Source: Coccinella septempunctata
Lineage: Eukaryota > Arthropoda > Insecta > Coleoptera > Coccinellidae
Length of the DNA: 64,000 nt
Assembly (NCBI RefSeq): GCF_907165205.1
Contig: NC_058189.1
Span: forward strand, 40,388,270 to 40,452,269
Direction: 5' to 3'
Below the pieces are notes generated by a model. That model made no database searches, was not told the origin of the DNA, and worked only from the letters and a program-made list of their open reading frames with translations. How positions within the stretch are numbered: position 1 is the first letter of the stretch; the number at the start of each line of letters is the position of its first letter. Positions 35,199 through 44,089 of the stretch are shown here, one piece after another. The position numbers and the translations under genes were made by a program.

Positions 35199-35447
35199 CT
35201 AGAACCGCACTATAGGTGGCAACATGGTGAATGGTTTCTGATAGCAAAACTCGCATAAAAATACTGCCTGATCGTCCTGGTCATCTATTCCAGCACATCT
35301 ACAGTGTGCCCTTTTCCCGCATTCATCGTTTGATTTCAAGCAGCAATTAAAACAATGGATATTATTTTCTCCGTCACATGGAGATTTGGGATCATTTCTG
35401 TTTTTTTTTATATTGATTCTTTCATATCTCTCAGTTTTTGCGTTCTC
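35199..35447 (-). CDS. Cysteine-rich, zinc-finger-like open frame (unidentified)
   Basis: On the minus strand a frame is open from just after a TAA (35448-35450) to a TAG at 35199-35201, 82 codons, with no early ATG. A basic N-terminal part (ERYERINIKKNRND) leads into a dense Cys/His cluster: PCDGENNIHCFNCCL, then NDEC, then KRAHCRCAGID, then an acidic DDQDDQ, then FLCEFCYQKPF. The spacing resembles a PHD- or other treble-clef-type zinc finger (C-x2-C ... C ... H-C-x-C ... FLC-x2-C). Frame conservation of so many cysteines in AT-rich DNA is unlikely by chance. It could be an exon of a host gene, the tail of a transposon protein, or a young relic. Repeat copy A starts 20 bp beyond its 5' side. 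Confidence 0.4.
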   Translation of the reverse strand, partial: ENAKTERYERINIKKNRNDPKSPCDGENNIHCFNCCLKSNDECGKRAHCRCAGIDDQDDQAVFLCEFCYQKPFTMLPPIVRF

Positions 35448-35466
35448 TTATTTCTTTTCTCATTGA

Positions 35467-36836
35467 TATTCTAAAATCCACAATACGTCAGACGGTAGCG
35501 AATATATTCAATGTAAGAGAATTTATATAATGTTTCATCTGAATCTAAACGACTTATATTTCAGCTGAATATTTCCACAATCAGAAACTTTGTGAAAGAA
35601 GAGGATCACAAAGAATAACCTTCTATGGGGAGACCCAAGAAAGTGGTGGCATTTGAAAAATTTTATGTTTGAGTGAATCAATGCGAAAAGTTTACTACAG
35701 GATTTTCGATGAATGTCATCGTAGAATGAGTTCCCGAAAATTGATTTTTCTATTTTTCATTTGACTTGTCCTATACATTGTGAATGTCTTAAGGTACCAA
35801 TAAATACCCAATTATTATTATTAAATCAATGTATTGAGATGAACAGCCACAAATAAGCGCCAATTGTCCTGTTTATTGTTCATTCGTGTGAAATTTTTGT
35901 TCAAAGGTCATCTTGACTTGAAACTTCCTTTAAGTCCTTCCACTTATTTTGATGCAAGATGATTTTTGTTGAAGAATTTAACATTCTTGTAATTACATAT
36001 CTGTTAATTCCTTCGGGAGATACCCATTCCCAACCACTGCATCATATGCATTTCATCCTCTGGTTAATGTTAATATTTTTGAAATCTACAACTTATGTAA
36101 CGTATTGAAACTTTAGCCAAAGAAGATAACGAACATTAACTCTCCTCGAGCTAGTGTGTTGTATTATTAGAATATGAAATACAGAGAAAACATACAATAC
36201 TTCAGTGTGGCTTTTATATATTTTTTATCAATTGTTTTTTAACACATAGGTGATAATTTAAATTCTAATTATTTACATAGAACTAAAAACTATATCTATG
36301 TTTCGATCACAAAACTGTCACAATTATATTATGCCTCTACATTACTCCCCTGTATTATTAGAATATGAAATACAGAGAAAACATACAATACTTCAGTGTG
36401 ACTTTTATATATTTTTTATCAATTGTTTTTTAACACATAGGTGATAATTTAAATTCTAATTATTTACATAGAACTAAAAACTATATCTATGTTTCGATCA
36501 CAAAACTGTCACAATTATATTATGCCTCTACAAGTGCATATTATGATATTATACTGATCTCTTGTATATTCCATGCAAATAACTGGATTTGGTATGCCTT
36601 CAATCAGTTTGTATAAACTTCAATTAGGTTCGTCACATATTTTTCGAAGAGATTCGACATTGTGATAAAATACGTAATAACAGAAAATTTTACGTAGAAC
36701 GGGCAACATAGCGTTGATTTAAAACCCAAAAATGTTTTGACAAGCGTCATAACCCCACATTTTTCTACTGTACAGAGTGAAATGTGTCAAATTTCCATGG
36801 CCAACCGCTGCTAAAATAAAAGTGAATGGAGTATAC
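35467..36836 (+). repeat. Repeat copy A (three-copy family A/B/C)
   Basis: Aligns with 58838-59740 (B) and, inverted, with 61205-62240 (C). Shared landmarks are ATCTGAATCTAAACGACTTA, a 3'-LINE-like CTTGTCCTATA ... ATTATTATT segment (about 35766-35821), CCCATTCCCAACCACTGCAT and GCCAAAGAAGATAACGA. The right limit is near GGAGTATA (36829-36836). After TATATTTCAG (35564) an exon-like stretch LNISTIRNFVKEEDHKE is followed by a stop; in B the same exon stays open. A is enlarged by the LTR pair at 36157-36532. Ends do not form obvious inverted repeats. It is probably a non-autonomous DNA transposon family. Confidence 0.75.
36157..36532 (+). mobile_element. LTR-LTR pair, almost no internal region
   Basis: Two direct repeats, 36157-36341 and 36351-36532, match over 182 bp with one visible difference (GTGTGGC versus GTGTGAC). 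They are separated by only 9 bp (TTACTCCCC). Each starts TGT and ends CTCTACA (TG...CA), and the pair is bounded by AGTG on both sides (36153-36156 and 36533-36536). Copies B (59435) and C (near 61579) have the uninterrupted site AGCTAGTGCATATT or a close variant. This is an insertion of an LTR-type element whose internal region is gone, or a very short TRIM-like unit. The first copy has three extra bases at its 5' end. Confidence 0.82.
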
Positions 36837-36894
36837 TTACAAATATATATTCACACAAAATGTCAATACGTAGCAATACAGGCCAATACAGGGT

Positions 36895-37074
36895 CTATTC
36901 ATTAGAGCAGCTTCCACTTTGGTGACATTTCGAGTTACATAGCTTTTTTTTACGACACTTGCGCTCGTCGGATTTACAGCTACCTTTACAACCACATCGA
37001 CTATAGCCTGTCTTGGATGACAATCTTGCACATTCTTTTAGTGAAATCTCTATCTGTGGAATATCTTCGCCATA
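36895..37074 (-). pseudogene. C-terminal cysteine-rich tail of a Ginger/gypsy-integrase-like protein
   Basis: Minus-strand frame YGEDIPQIEISLKECARL is followed by a Cys cluster RCGCKGSCKSDERKC and LCNSKCHQSGSCSNE, then a stop at 36895. From family knowledge this layout (EDIP...ISLRE...C-x-C-x3-C-x5-C...LCNSxCH-x-S-x-SC) closes integrase-bearing proteins of the Ginger/KRBA2-like group. Only the last 60 residues remain. The upstream side ends abruptly at a TA (37073-37074) where the Tc1 element begins, so the insertion or a later loss removed the integrase core. No other part of this protein is visible in the window. Confidence 0.65.
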
Positions 37075-37840
37075 AACACTGCGCAAAAAAATTAACGCAC
37101 ATTATGGAAATCTCAAATTTATTCTACAACTGAAGGTGTTCTCAATGATAATAATTATTTTTATCAGAATTATGCATGCATATGTTATCCACTTTCAACG
37201 GTTTTCTTCAATACAGATGTTTTTTCCCAGCAGGAATAAAAAAAAAGATATTATCAGATTTTGAATGTATTGGCTCCATTCTAAAATCAGTTGTTCTCGA
37301 TCAATTCTAGTGATCAATAGTTTTTCTTTCGTTTGATTTTTTACGCTCGATCGCTATGCAACGCGAAACACGCAATTTGACCCAAGAGGAATGTGCCCAA
37401 GCGGTAGTTTTGCCAGAAGAAGGGAAGACATACACAAGAATTGCAGAAAGGTTTGGAGTTTCCCATATAAGTGTGTCCAGAATGTTGCAGCGATTCAGGG
37501 AGACAGGTATGAATGTCCGAAGACCAGGACAGGGTAGACCACGGGTAACAACTGCCATTCAAGAACGTTACTTGAGAGTTTCTTCGTTGAGACAACGGTT
37601 TGCAACCGCTCGCCTCCTTCAAATTCAGCTTGAGCAAACTCATGAGGTGCAAATTAGCACTCAGACAATAATGAATCGCGTCAGAGAATATGATTTAAGG
37701 CGTCGTGTCGCGACAAGAGGCCCAGCTCTTACCCCAGCCCATCGAAGGGCGCGTTTGAATTTTGCGAGAGAGCATATCCATTGGGAAGAGGCCGATTGTG
37801 AAAGAGTTCTCTTCACAGATGAGTCTGCCTCTACCATTGT
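37075..37840 (+). mobile_element. 3'-truncated Tc1 element
   Basis: The left terminus after TA is AACACTGCGCAAAAAAATTAACG-like (37075 onward), a typical insect Tc1 end. An ATG at 37356 opens a transposase: LTQEECAQAVVLPEEGKTYT, RIAERFGVSHISVSRMLQRF (first helix-turn-helix), the GRPR-type hook RPGQGRPRVTT, and the second helix-turn-helix IQLEQTHEVQISTQTI. Then RARLNFAREHIHW and RVLFTDES follow, with the first catalytic aspartate. After about residue 158 the sequence loses similarity and stops at 37875, so the other two catalytic residues and the right terminus are missing. The N-terminal half is uninterrupted, which suggests a fairly recent insertion followed by truncation. It differs from the Tc1 relic at 11760-12600. 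Confidence 0.87.
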
Positions 37841-37912
37841 GATCGACATTCAAATTTATCAAATTGCCCGATTTTAACGGTCATTATTCATAATAACCAA
37901 GCATTATGAATA

Positions 37913-38465
37913 CTAACCTAAATAATTGAATTGCCCGTAACAGATACATTCATTACTGCGAACCTGCAACGTCTCTAGACCTTTCAAAAAATATGTTTCT
38001 TCTTGCTCTGCAAACCAGACCTCCACAGCTTTTATAACCTCCACGTTCGAAGAAAATTTACTACCTTTTAAACTTTTTTTCAGTTGGAGAAAGAAATGAT
38101 ATTCGGAAGGAGCCAAATCTGGTAAATAAGAGGGGTGTTCTAGTAATTCAAAACCCTAAATCACGAATTTTTTGCATGGCAACAGGAGATTTGTTTGCGT
38201 TGTCCTGCAAAAACAAAACACCTTTGGATAGCTTTCCGCGACTTTTGTCTTTGATTTTTTTCCGTAGATTGGTCAGTAATGTCGAATAGTAATTTATTCG
38301 GTTGTTATTCTACCCTTATCCGAAAAATCAATCATGATTACTCCATAGAAATCCCAAAAAACTGAAGCAAGAACTTTTCCAGCAGATTTTTGGACACGAA
38401 AGTTCTTAGGTCTTGAAGAACCAGAGTGTCTTTGTTCTGAACAAAACCTCCCTGAAGTCCTAGTA
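37913..38465 (-). pseudogene. Mariner transposase relic
   Basis: Read on the minus strand across several frames, from about 38440 downward: SRPKNFRVQKSAGKVLASVF, WDFYGVIMIDFSDKG (first catalytic D), TLLTNLRKKIKDKSRGKLSK, VLFLQDNANKSP (second D), and LPDLAPSEYHFFLQLKKSLK (third catalytic position, mariner D). It ends with NVEVIKAVEVWFAEQEETYF. These are the ordered motifs of the mariner family. Multiple frameshifts and stops. The N-terminal DNA-binding half is missing, and no inverted terminal repeats were found. Confidence 0.88.
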
Positions 38466-39389
38466 CTTTACATGTAGCCTAAATAGGTACAACCCCAGGG
38501 TTGGGAAAAGTGTCGTTTTTGAAACGGTACATTTCTGTACAAAACTGGTACAAAACCGTGACATATAAAAATATTGCTGTTTCAAAAGTGGGGTCTACGA
38601 TTCCTCCAAACAGAAAACCGTATTTTCATCATTTTAACTAGTATACAAAACTTTTCTCAACGGTGCATTTCGATAAAAATTGAAAGAGTTGGCGCCAAAA
38701 ACAAAGTTACAGTTTACAAATTTTGGGGAGCTGGAAACATAGACCTAAAGTAGAACGCTCGTTTCCACAGAATGCTGTGTGTTGACCTGTACGAACTCGT
38801 GGGGATTTACTTCACTCCCCATGCCTTCAAATACGGCAGTTGCGTCTGTTCCCCAGACTATTCGAATAGAATATTATACTAGTCGGAGAAGCAAATATTG
38901 AACAATAACCTATTAGGATTTGTGAGTAGGCGTGTAGTCGATTCCTCTCAAAACTGTTGACTTCTATCTACGTTTCATTCATTCATTCAATTCATGTGTA
39001 TAGGCTTGAGCTTGTACTAGTTGTATTTATGAGATTTCGGGATACAGTTGACATTTGTTTGCGGAACTCTCAACTCCACAGATACTAAACCTACCTCCTT
39101 TTTATTCTAATATCACTCCAACAAACTGAGTACTTCTATTCCTCAATTTTCTAATTGTTCTAGCGGGTATTCTTTGGCGGTTATTCATGGAATATATCCA
39201 ATTGAATTTCAAATAAAGGTTCTCGAGTTTTCGATCGGTATTTCTATTCCTCCAACGGTTAGGTTTTCCTGAAGAACTCGGTAAAAAGTGCTTCCAATTT
39301 TTAAGAGGATTTTTCTTATATTTTCATTTTGTATGATGTTCATTCTTGAGATAAATATTCGAAGAACCGTTTTCGCCAAAAATCACTTT
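38466..39389. other. Intergenic; CAGGGTTGGGAAAAG motif, partner not found
   Basis: CAGGGTTGGGAAAAGTGTC at about 38496 resembles a hAT terminus, but no inverted partner was found downstream. No gene is recognised. Confidence 0.35.
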
Positions 39390-40052
39390 TCTAGCTCAAA
39401 TGAGCCTCCCCGTATATTTCTTATCCCATACTGATTGGAAAAATTTCACGAAACATGTCGAATAATTTTGTTTGGGTGACGTCTTATGACGTTTATTCGA
39501 GGCTTGAACGAGCAACCCCCTAAAATGGGGTGCTTCAACCCCTAGAAATTGAATAGGGGAGAGGGGTCGAGTGATACTTTATTTGAAAGGTCTTGGTAGC
39601 CTCTTTACTGCGAGGAGGAACGTTTTCTAATTTTTCTGTTATTGACGGATCAATCGCATTTTCCAACATTTCAAGATAAATTTCGCTATTTCAATTGACA
39701 GGAATAAACAGAGGTCCAATAAGGTGATCTCCGAAAATTCCTCCATTGTAAAAATAATATAATCAAAAAATTCATTTAAGCTAAAAAATGGTTTTTGGCG
39801 AAAACGATTCATCACAATTAGGTTTTTCGTGTACTGTTGTAGAGAGGCTTCCAAGATCTATCAAATGAAGTATCACCCAACCCCTCTCCCCTATTCAATT
39901 TTGAGGGGTTGAAGCAATCATGAAGCCTGAAATATACGTCAAAAGATTTCCCCCAAACAAAATCATTCGACATGTTTCAGGAAATTTTTCCAATCACTAC
40001 GGGATGAGAAATATACGGGGTGACTCGTCTGAGATGGACAAGCCTGTATTTG
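39390..40052. repeat. Palindromic repeat with ~200-bp inverted arms
   Basis: The left arm (about 39396-39600) and right arm (about 39845-40052) are inverted near-copies. Shared blocks are CCCCGTATATTTCTTATCCC, TTTTGTTTGGG, CCCTATTCAATT and GAGGGGTTG or its complement. The right border is followed by AAGCCTGTA; the left border is diffuse because GTTTTCGCCAAAAATCACTT (39369) also recurs inverted at 39785. No coding. It is a MITE or fold-back relic. Confidence 0.75.
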
Positions 40053-40376
40053 TTTACGTCTTGCTGCAGCTTCGTAGACGGTAGTTTAAACTCTAATGGT
40101 ATCATATCCTTTACATGATCTCATCATGATACATGGAAAATAAAGAACAAAGTTAAAAATATGTTACATGGATATCATCGATCGGGAACATGAAAATTAA
40201 AAAATATGGATATAAATTGGGTATAGCACAGGCACATCCCAAATATCTTATCAGACACATATATAGTAAGGTTAATCCCGTAGATTAATTATGTGTGGGT
40301 GTAAGGGGTATTTTTAATGGTTCATCTCTTTCACAATTGATTGGGTAATGTAAGGTATGAGCGGAAAGGATGCATA
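40053..40376. other. No recognisable feature
   Basis: AT-rich spacer between two palindromic repeats. Confidence 0.35.
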
Positions 40377-41100
40377 CAGGGTGTTTCCTAATTGAATCTC
40401 AATATCTATGGGGGTGACTTTTGGGCCCATTTTAAGAAGAAACATTTATATGAACATATGTCCAAAAACGTCTTACCTTATGAGATACAGGGTGGTCAGT
40501 GGCACGCCACTGACTGTATTCAACTATGAGCAAATTTTATCTCTTGAAGTTTTTCAGTCCGATTCACGGGTTTTATCTAAAAAAATAAAATCTACGTATG
40601 TCTCTTCGAGGTGATATTGTCATATGTATGTAATAAAGATATTGTTATAATCATACAGAGAAACGGTCTTTATTTTTTTGAGCGGAAACCGTGAATCGGT
40701 TTGAAAAAATTCAAGTGATCAACTTTGGTAAAAAATGATTGGGAATTTCAAAAATAATTTTTATTTCAGGAAAAATCTGTGGCATACCATAAATGTCTGC
40801 CAAAATGGTTGGATCAAATTACGTACGAACGCCACTGGTGGAAATTCAGTGATACAATAAAAAATGCCTCTTGATTCATAGTATGCTCTGTTTCTTTGTT
40901 TCAGATATTATTTCGAAATGGGAAAAAGGATAAAGAAATTTTCATATCGATGGAAAAGAATTCCTTCAGTATTAAAAGCTTATTCTGTAAACAAATTTGA
41001 CATCACTACACTACTCACGGGGAGACAGGGTTTTTTTACTGAGGTTTTTCCCTAAGCTCTTGTATCTTGATACCTAAAAATGTATTGCTGACATTCAAAA

Positions 41101-41192
<92 letters not shown>

Positions 41193-41362
41193 CAAACTTC
41201 ATTGAAATATTGATAATAAATGATTTATTTTTGAAAATCTTACCACCCTGTATCTCAAAAGGTAAGGTATTTAGGACATACGTTCATATAAAGTTTTTTT
41301 TCTTAAAATGGGTCCAAAAATCACCCCCATAAATATTGACATTCAATTAGGAAACACCCTGT
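40377..41362. mobile_element. 986-bp palindromic MITE carrying an (AT) microsatellite
   Basis: The left end CAGGGTGTTTCCTAATTGAA (40377) and right end, minus strand CAGGGTGTTTCCTAATTGAA (from 41362), match exactly over 20 bp. TA flanks both sides (40375-40376, 41363-41364). Arms of about 125 bp include GGGGGTGA and TACCTTATGAGATACAGGGTGG. A second, nested inverted pair lies inside (about 40527-40600 versus 40665-40735, containing CGATTCACGG/CCGTGAATCG). A segment at 40890-40985 recurs inverted at 7990-8095. No transposase. Confidence 0.9.
41103..41190. repeat. (AT)44 microsatellite
   Basis: An uninterrupted run of 44 AT dinucleotides inside the MITE at 40377-41362. It is likely unstable in length. 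Confidence 0.98.
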
Positions 41363-41369
41363 ATAGTTT

Positions 41370-41900
41370 TCTTTCAGTTTGATCGGTATTTTCTTGTGGT
41401 TGCTCATTCTGGGTGTTACTGTGTTCCGTGTTCGATACTCTATCGTGCGCCGTTCTAACAATTTCTCTAGTGTCCTCCAGCATATCATTCTAGAGGACAC
41501 TATTATTCCTATCATTGGAGTGTTGTATTGGGGAGCTGTAAATTAGTTAGGTGTTCAGGGTGAGCTTTATTTAGTAAGAATTTTTAAAATTTTTTTAAAT
41601 TATTCTTTCTGAAAGATGGGTGTAATAGTTTATGGATGCGATTTCTCAAGTTGACAACTAAATTGTTTTTTTGTTTCATCGGATGATTTTATAAGAAGCT
41701 AATGTATCTACCTGAGTTTACTGGTTTTGTGTACCAATTTGTGATGATTTTGTTATCAGGAGTTCTTATTATTCGTGTGCCAAGTAAAGGTACTGCGTTG
41801 ATATTTTTTTTCTCAATGGTGAATTTGATATGTTCGTCGAAGCTGTTGAGACGTTCTAAACTTAATTCTATCATATCTTCAGGGATACCACAATCCGCTC
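41370..41900 (-). pseudogene. Penelope-like reverse transcriptase fragment
   Basis: On the minus strand, LERLNSFDEHIKFTIEKKN is followed by NAVPLLGTRIIRT, then NKIITNWYTKPVNSGRYISF (41874-41689). The series LNSFxxHIxFTxE, xxVPxLDTxVIRT and WYxKPxxSGRYIxF is the Penelope RT segment just after the catalytic box. Here the usual D of LDT is G. Further decayed Penelope sequence may follow to about 41380, with several stops. Catalytic GLPMGSP and YVDD boxes are not present. This fragment points opposite to the Penelope tail at 42447-42990, so they are separate insertions or a rearranged copy. Confidence 0.78.
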
Positions 41901-42029
41901 ATACCTTACATTACCCAATCAATTGTGAAATCAAATACGGAAAAGAATGACGCAACACAAAAGTGAAATCAGGTTAAATGAGGAGGGTTGCGCATTAGCA
42001 CAACACTGCAGGACACAGACACAGTCGTT

Positions 42030-42330
42030 GGCTAGGATTTTCTAGAACAAATCTGAGATCTATAATGGCAGTTTTCACAGGACACTGCAGACTCAGAGCC
42101 CACCTCAAAAAAGCTTAGCATCGTCAATGACCCGCTCTGCAGACTCTGCTTAGAGGAGGACGAAACAATTGAGCATATCCTCTGTGACTGTCCGGCGGCA
42201 GACAGGGTTAGACATGGAGTTTTTGGTACTCCGAAGATGATCCTAGAGGAACTCAAGAAACACTCCCCCTCCGACATCATCTCCTTTTTGGGCAGGATGG
42301 GACTGGAGGGAGAGATCTAGCTCTATGAGC
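42030..42330 (+). pseudogene. C-terminal end of a LINE ORF2 (zinc-knuckle tail)
   Basis: From about 42064 the plus strand reads MAVFTGHCRLRAHLKKLSIV, then NDPLCRLCLEEDETIEHILC, DCPAADRVRHGVFG and a stop at 42318-42320 after GRMGLEGEI. TGHxxLxxHL...C-x2-C...ETxxHxLxxCP is the usual C-terminal cysteine/histidine signature after the RT or RNase H of I/R1/LOA-type LINEs. The frame is intact for about 85 codons. The upstream RT is absent. The opposite-strand frame (42032-42280) is its shadow. Confidence 0.85.
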
Positions 42331-42446
42331 TTGCCTGTGTGCTACAATAGACCGCTTGGTCGCAGTGGCAGGTTTGGGTTTATCCGTTCAACACACCCAG
42401 CAATCAGTAATCAGTACATCAGTAACACTGCAGGGAAGAGGAACAC

Positions 42447-42990
42447 ATGATGAAATTTGATGAGGTTAGGATACTCGAACATGAGAATAAATATAACACG
42501 AGACTCTTTCTAGAAATGTTTAATGTAAAGAAGAACATCAGTAATAGTATGAATTTTAAATCAGACATAGATAAATCAAGTAACATATACGCATTCTTGA
42601 TTCACTATAAAGATACCACATCGCAAACAAGAAGCATTACCACAGACATACAAACAAACTAATAACATAGAACAAAAGCAACGTCCTTTCACCTTGCTAC
42701 ATAAAAAGGAGCACACGTGTAGATTATGATTTCGAGATATAATTAGGAGAAAACGACCTAATAAGAGTTGATATCATTATTGAAAAAGAATTACATGCCA
42801 GTATTGTTCATCAGTATTTTTAAGACATCTTCAACATTTCGGTATGTACGTTATATAGAAATAATTACCTGTTTCATGTTTTTTTGTGTGTCATCAATGT
42901 CCAATGTATTATATGTTTCTTGTAGATTCCTGAAGAAGGCTGACATCCGCAGCCGAAACGTAGAGGAAGAAAATAAATGAAGATATAACA
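42447..42990 (+). pseudogene. Penelope-like element 3' part (endonuclease C-terminus and terminal repeat)
   Basis: The frame 42447-42662 reads VRILEHENKYNTRLFLEMFN, followed by SDIDKSSNIYAFLIH. These fit the conserved segment after the GIY-YIG core in Penelope proteins (ILxxExxYxxRxxxEMxxI...NxxxDxxxLSxIYxxLL). The GIY-YIG motif itself is missing. About 270 bp downstream the terminal-repeat hammerhead core lies at 42930-42959, as expected for a Penelope 3' end. The right border is not defined. Confidence 0.72.
42926..42970 (+). other. Penelope-type hammerhead core, probably inactive
   Basis: CTGAAGA (42930-42936) is followed by a strong stem II (GGCTG ... CAGCC, 42938-42953) and GAAAC, then GTAG. 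The expected U-H cleavage dinucleotide after the short stem III is replaced by A-containing sequence, and stem I is weak, so cleavage is doubtful. Confidence 0.6.
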
Positions 42991-43089
42991 TCTATAATAG
43001 ATTTGTTACTGGTCACCCGGGATGTATATTTTATGTAAATGCTATATTGTGAAATATCAATTCGCGCAGAGTTCACGGGTTTCTCCCTC

Positions 43090-43446
43090 AAGTCGAATCG
43101 CGTGCCATCCCGACAAAGTTGGCAAACTAGACTAGTTCGCCAACTGTTGACGTTTCATTCATTCAAAAGAACATTGTATCGAACATAAAGAACCAGAAGG
43201 CATATATCATGCAATTTCGGGGTCCGCCAACCCATTCCGAACGATTTAGATATAAATTAAATTCGGCCGTGGAACGAGTGAAAAGTTGCCCAACAAAAGG
43301 GAAGTTCAATAATGTGCTATCGTTTGTTATTTTATCGATTCTGTAGTGGTCTACGACCCGAAATGTGGAGTTGATATCGGCAGCCCTGGAGCCTGACATG
43401 CGGTTAGCAATTCTCAAACCAATAACTCTTCGGCCACGTCCGGCGA
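43090..43446. other. Low-repeat island with an imperfect palindrome
   Basis: Mixed-composition DNA, not repeated elsewhere in the window. GTTGGCAAACTAGACTAGTT followed by CGCCAAC (about 43119-43145) forms an imperfect palindrome. Short frames on both strands; no gene recognised. Confidence 0.3.
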
Positions 43447-43890
43447 AATCTGTTTCTAATTTTTATAGTTTATCCCCGGTGGAAAATTGTTTTATCGAAA
43501 TCGTGACTCGGCAGTTTAGTGAGTTTTTATACGTATCTTATGAAATAACATACTGATTTACTGAACGACTTGGAGTTTACTGCGGTGAACGAGATTATAA
43601 GTAAAAATAGCAGAACAGGAGCGACATGAAAAAAAGACGGATAAAGCAAATATTAATTGAGATATATTTTGGAGGTGCTGACATTTTTCTGGAAAATCTG
43701 TTTGGCCACAAATCTGTTTCTGAATTTTTGTAGTTTATATGTATATTATATGTAGTTCACATTTTAATATGAAACTTGTTTCATCAAAGTCGTGACTCAG
43801 TACTTTAGTGAGATTTTTATACGCGTCTTATTAAATAACATACTGATTCATTTAAAGCCTAATATTTACTGCGGTGAATAAGATTCACCT
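43447..43890 (+). repeat. Diverged tandem duplication (two units)
   Basis: The unit starting AAATCTGTTTCTAATTTTTA (about 43447) recurs at about 43709 (AAATCTGTTTCTGAATTTTT). Both continue through TCGTGACTC, TTTAGTGAG, TATACG, AAATAACATACTGATT and TTTACTGCGGTGAA. Offset is about 262-280 bp with indels, so the duplication is old. Non-coding. Confidence 0.8.
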
Positions 43891-44089
43891 GCGCAAAAAC
43901 TTCCGTCCCTGATGACCACTTAACTGAGCATTTATATAGCAGATATATTTTCTTGTTTTGTATCCTGAATATAGCATTCAGAACACTAAAATACTTGGAA
44001 TTGTTATGAAGCAGCTATGCTACTATCTCAAACGCCTCAAACAAGGAACACAAACCAAAGATGGATCATATTTGTTCCATGGAAATATA
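43891..44089. other. Spacer
   Basis: Short AT-rich stretch between two tandem repeats; no feature. Confidence 0.4.

Noticed and set aside
38496..38520. hAT-like terminus CAGGGTTGGGAAAAG
   Set aside because: No inverted partner or 8-bp duplication was found.
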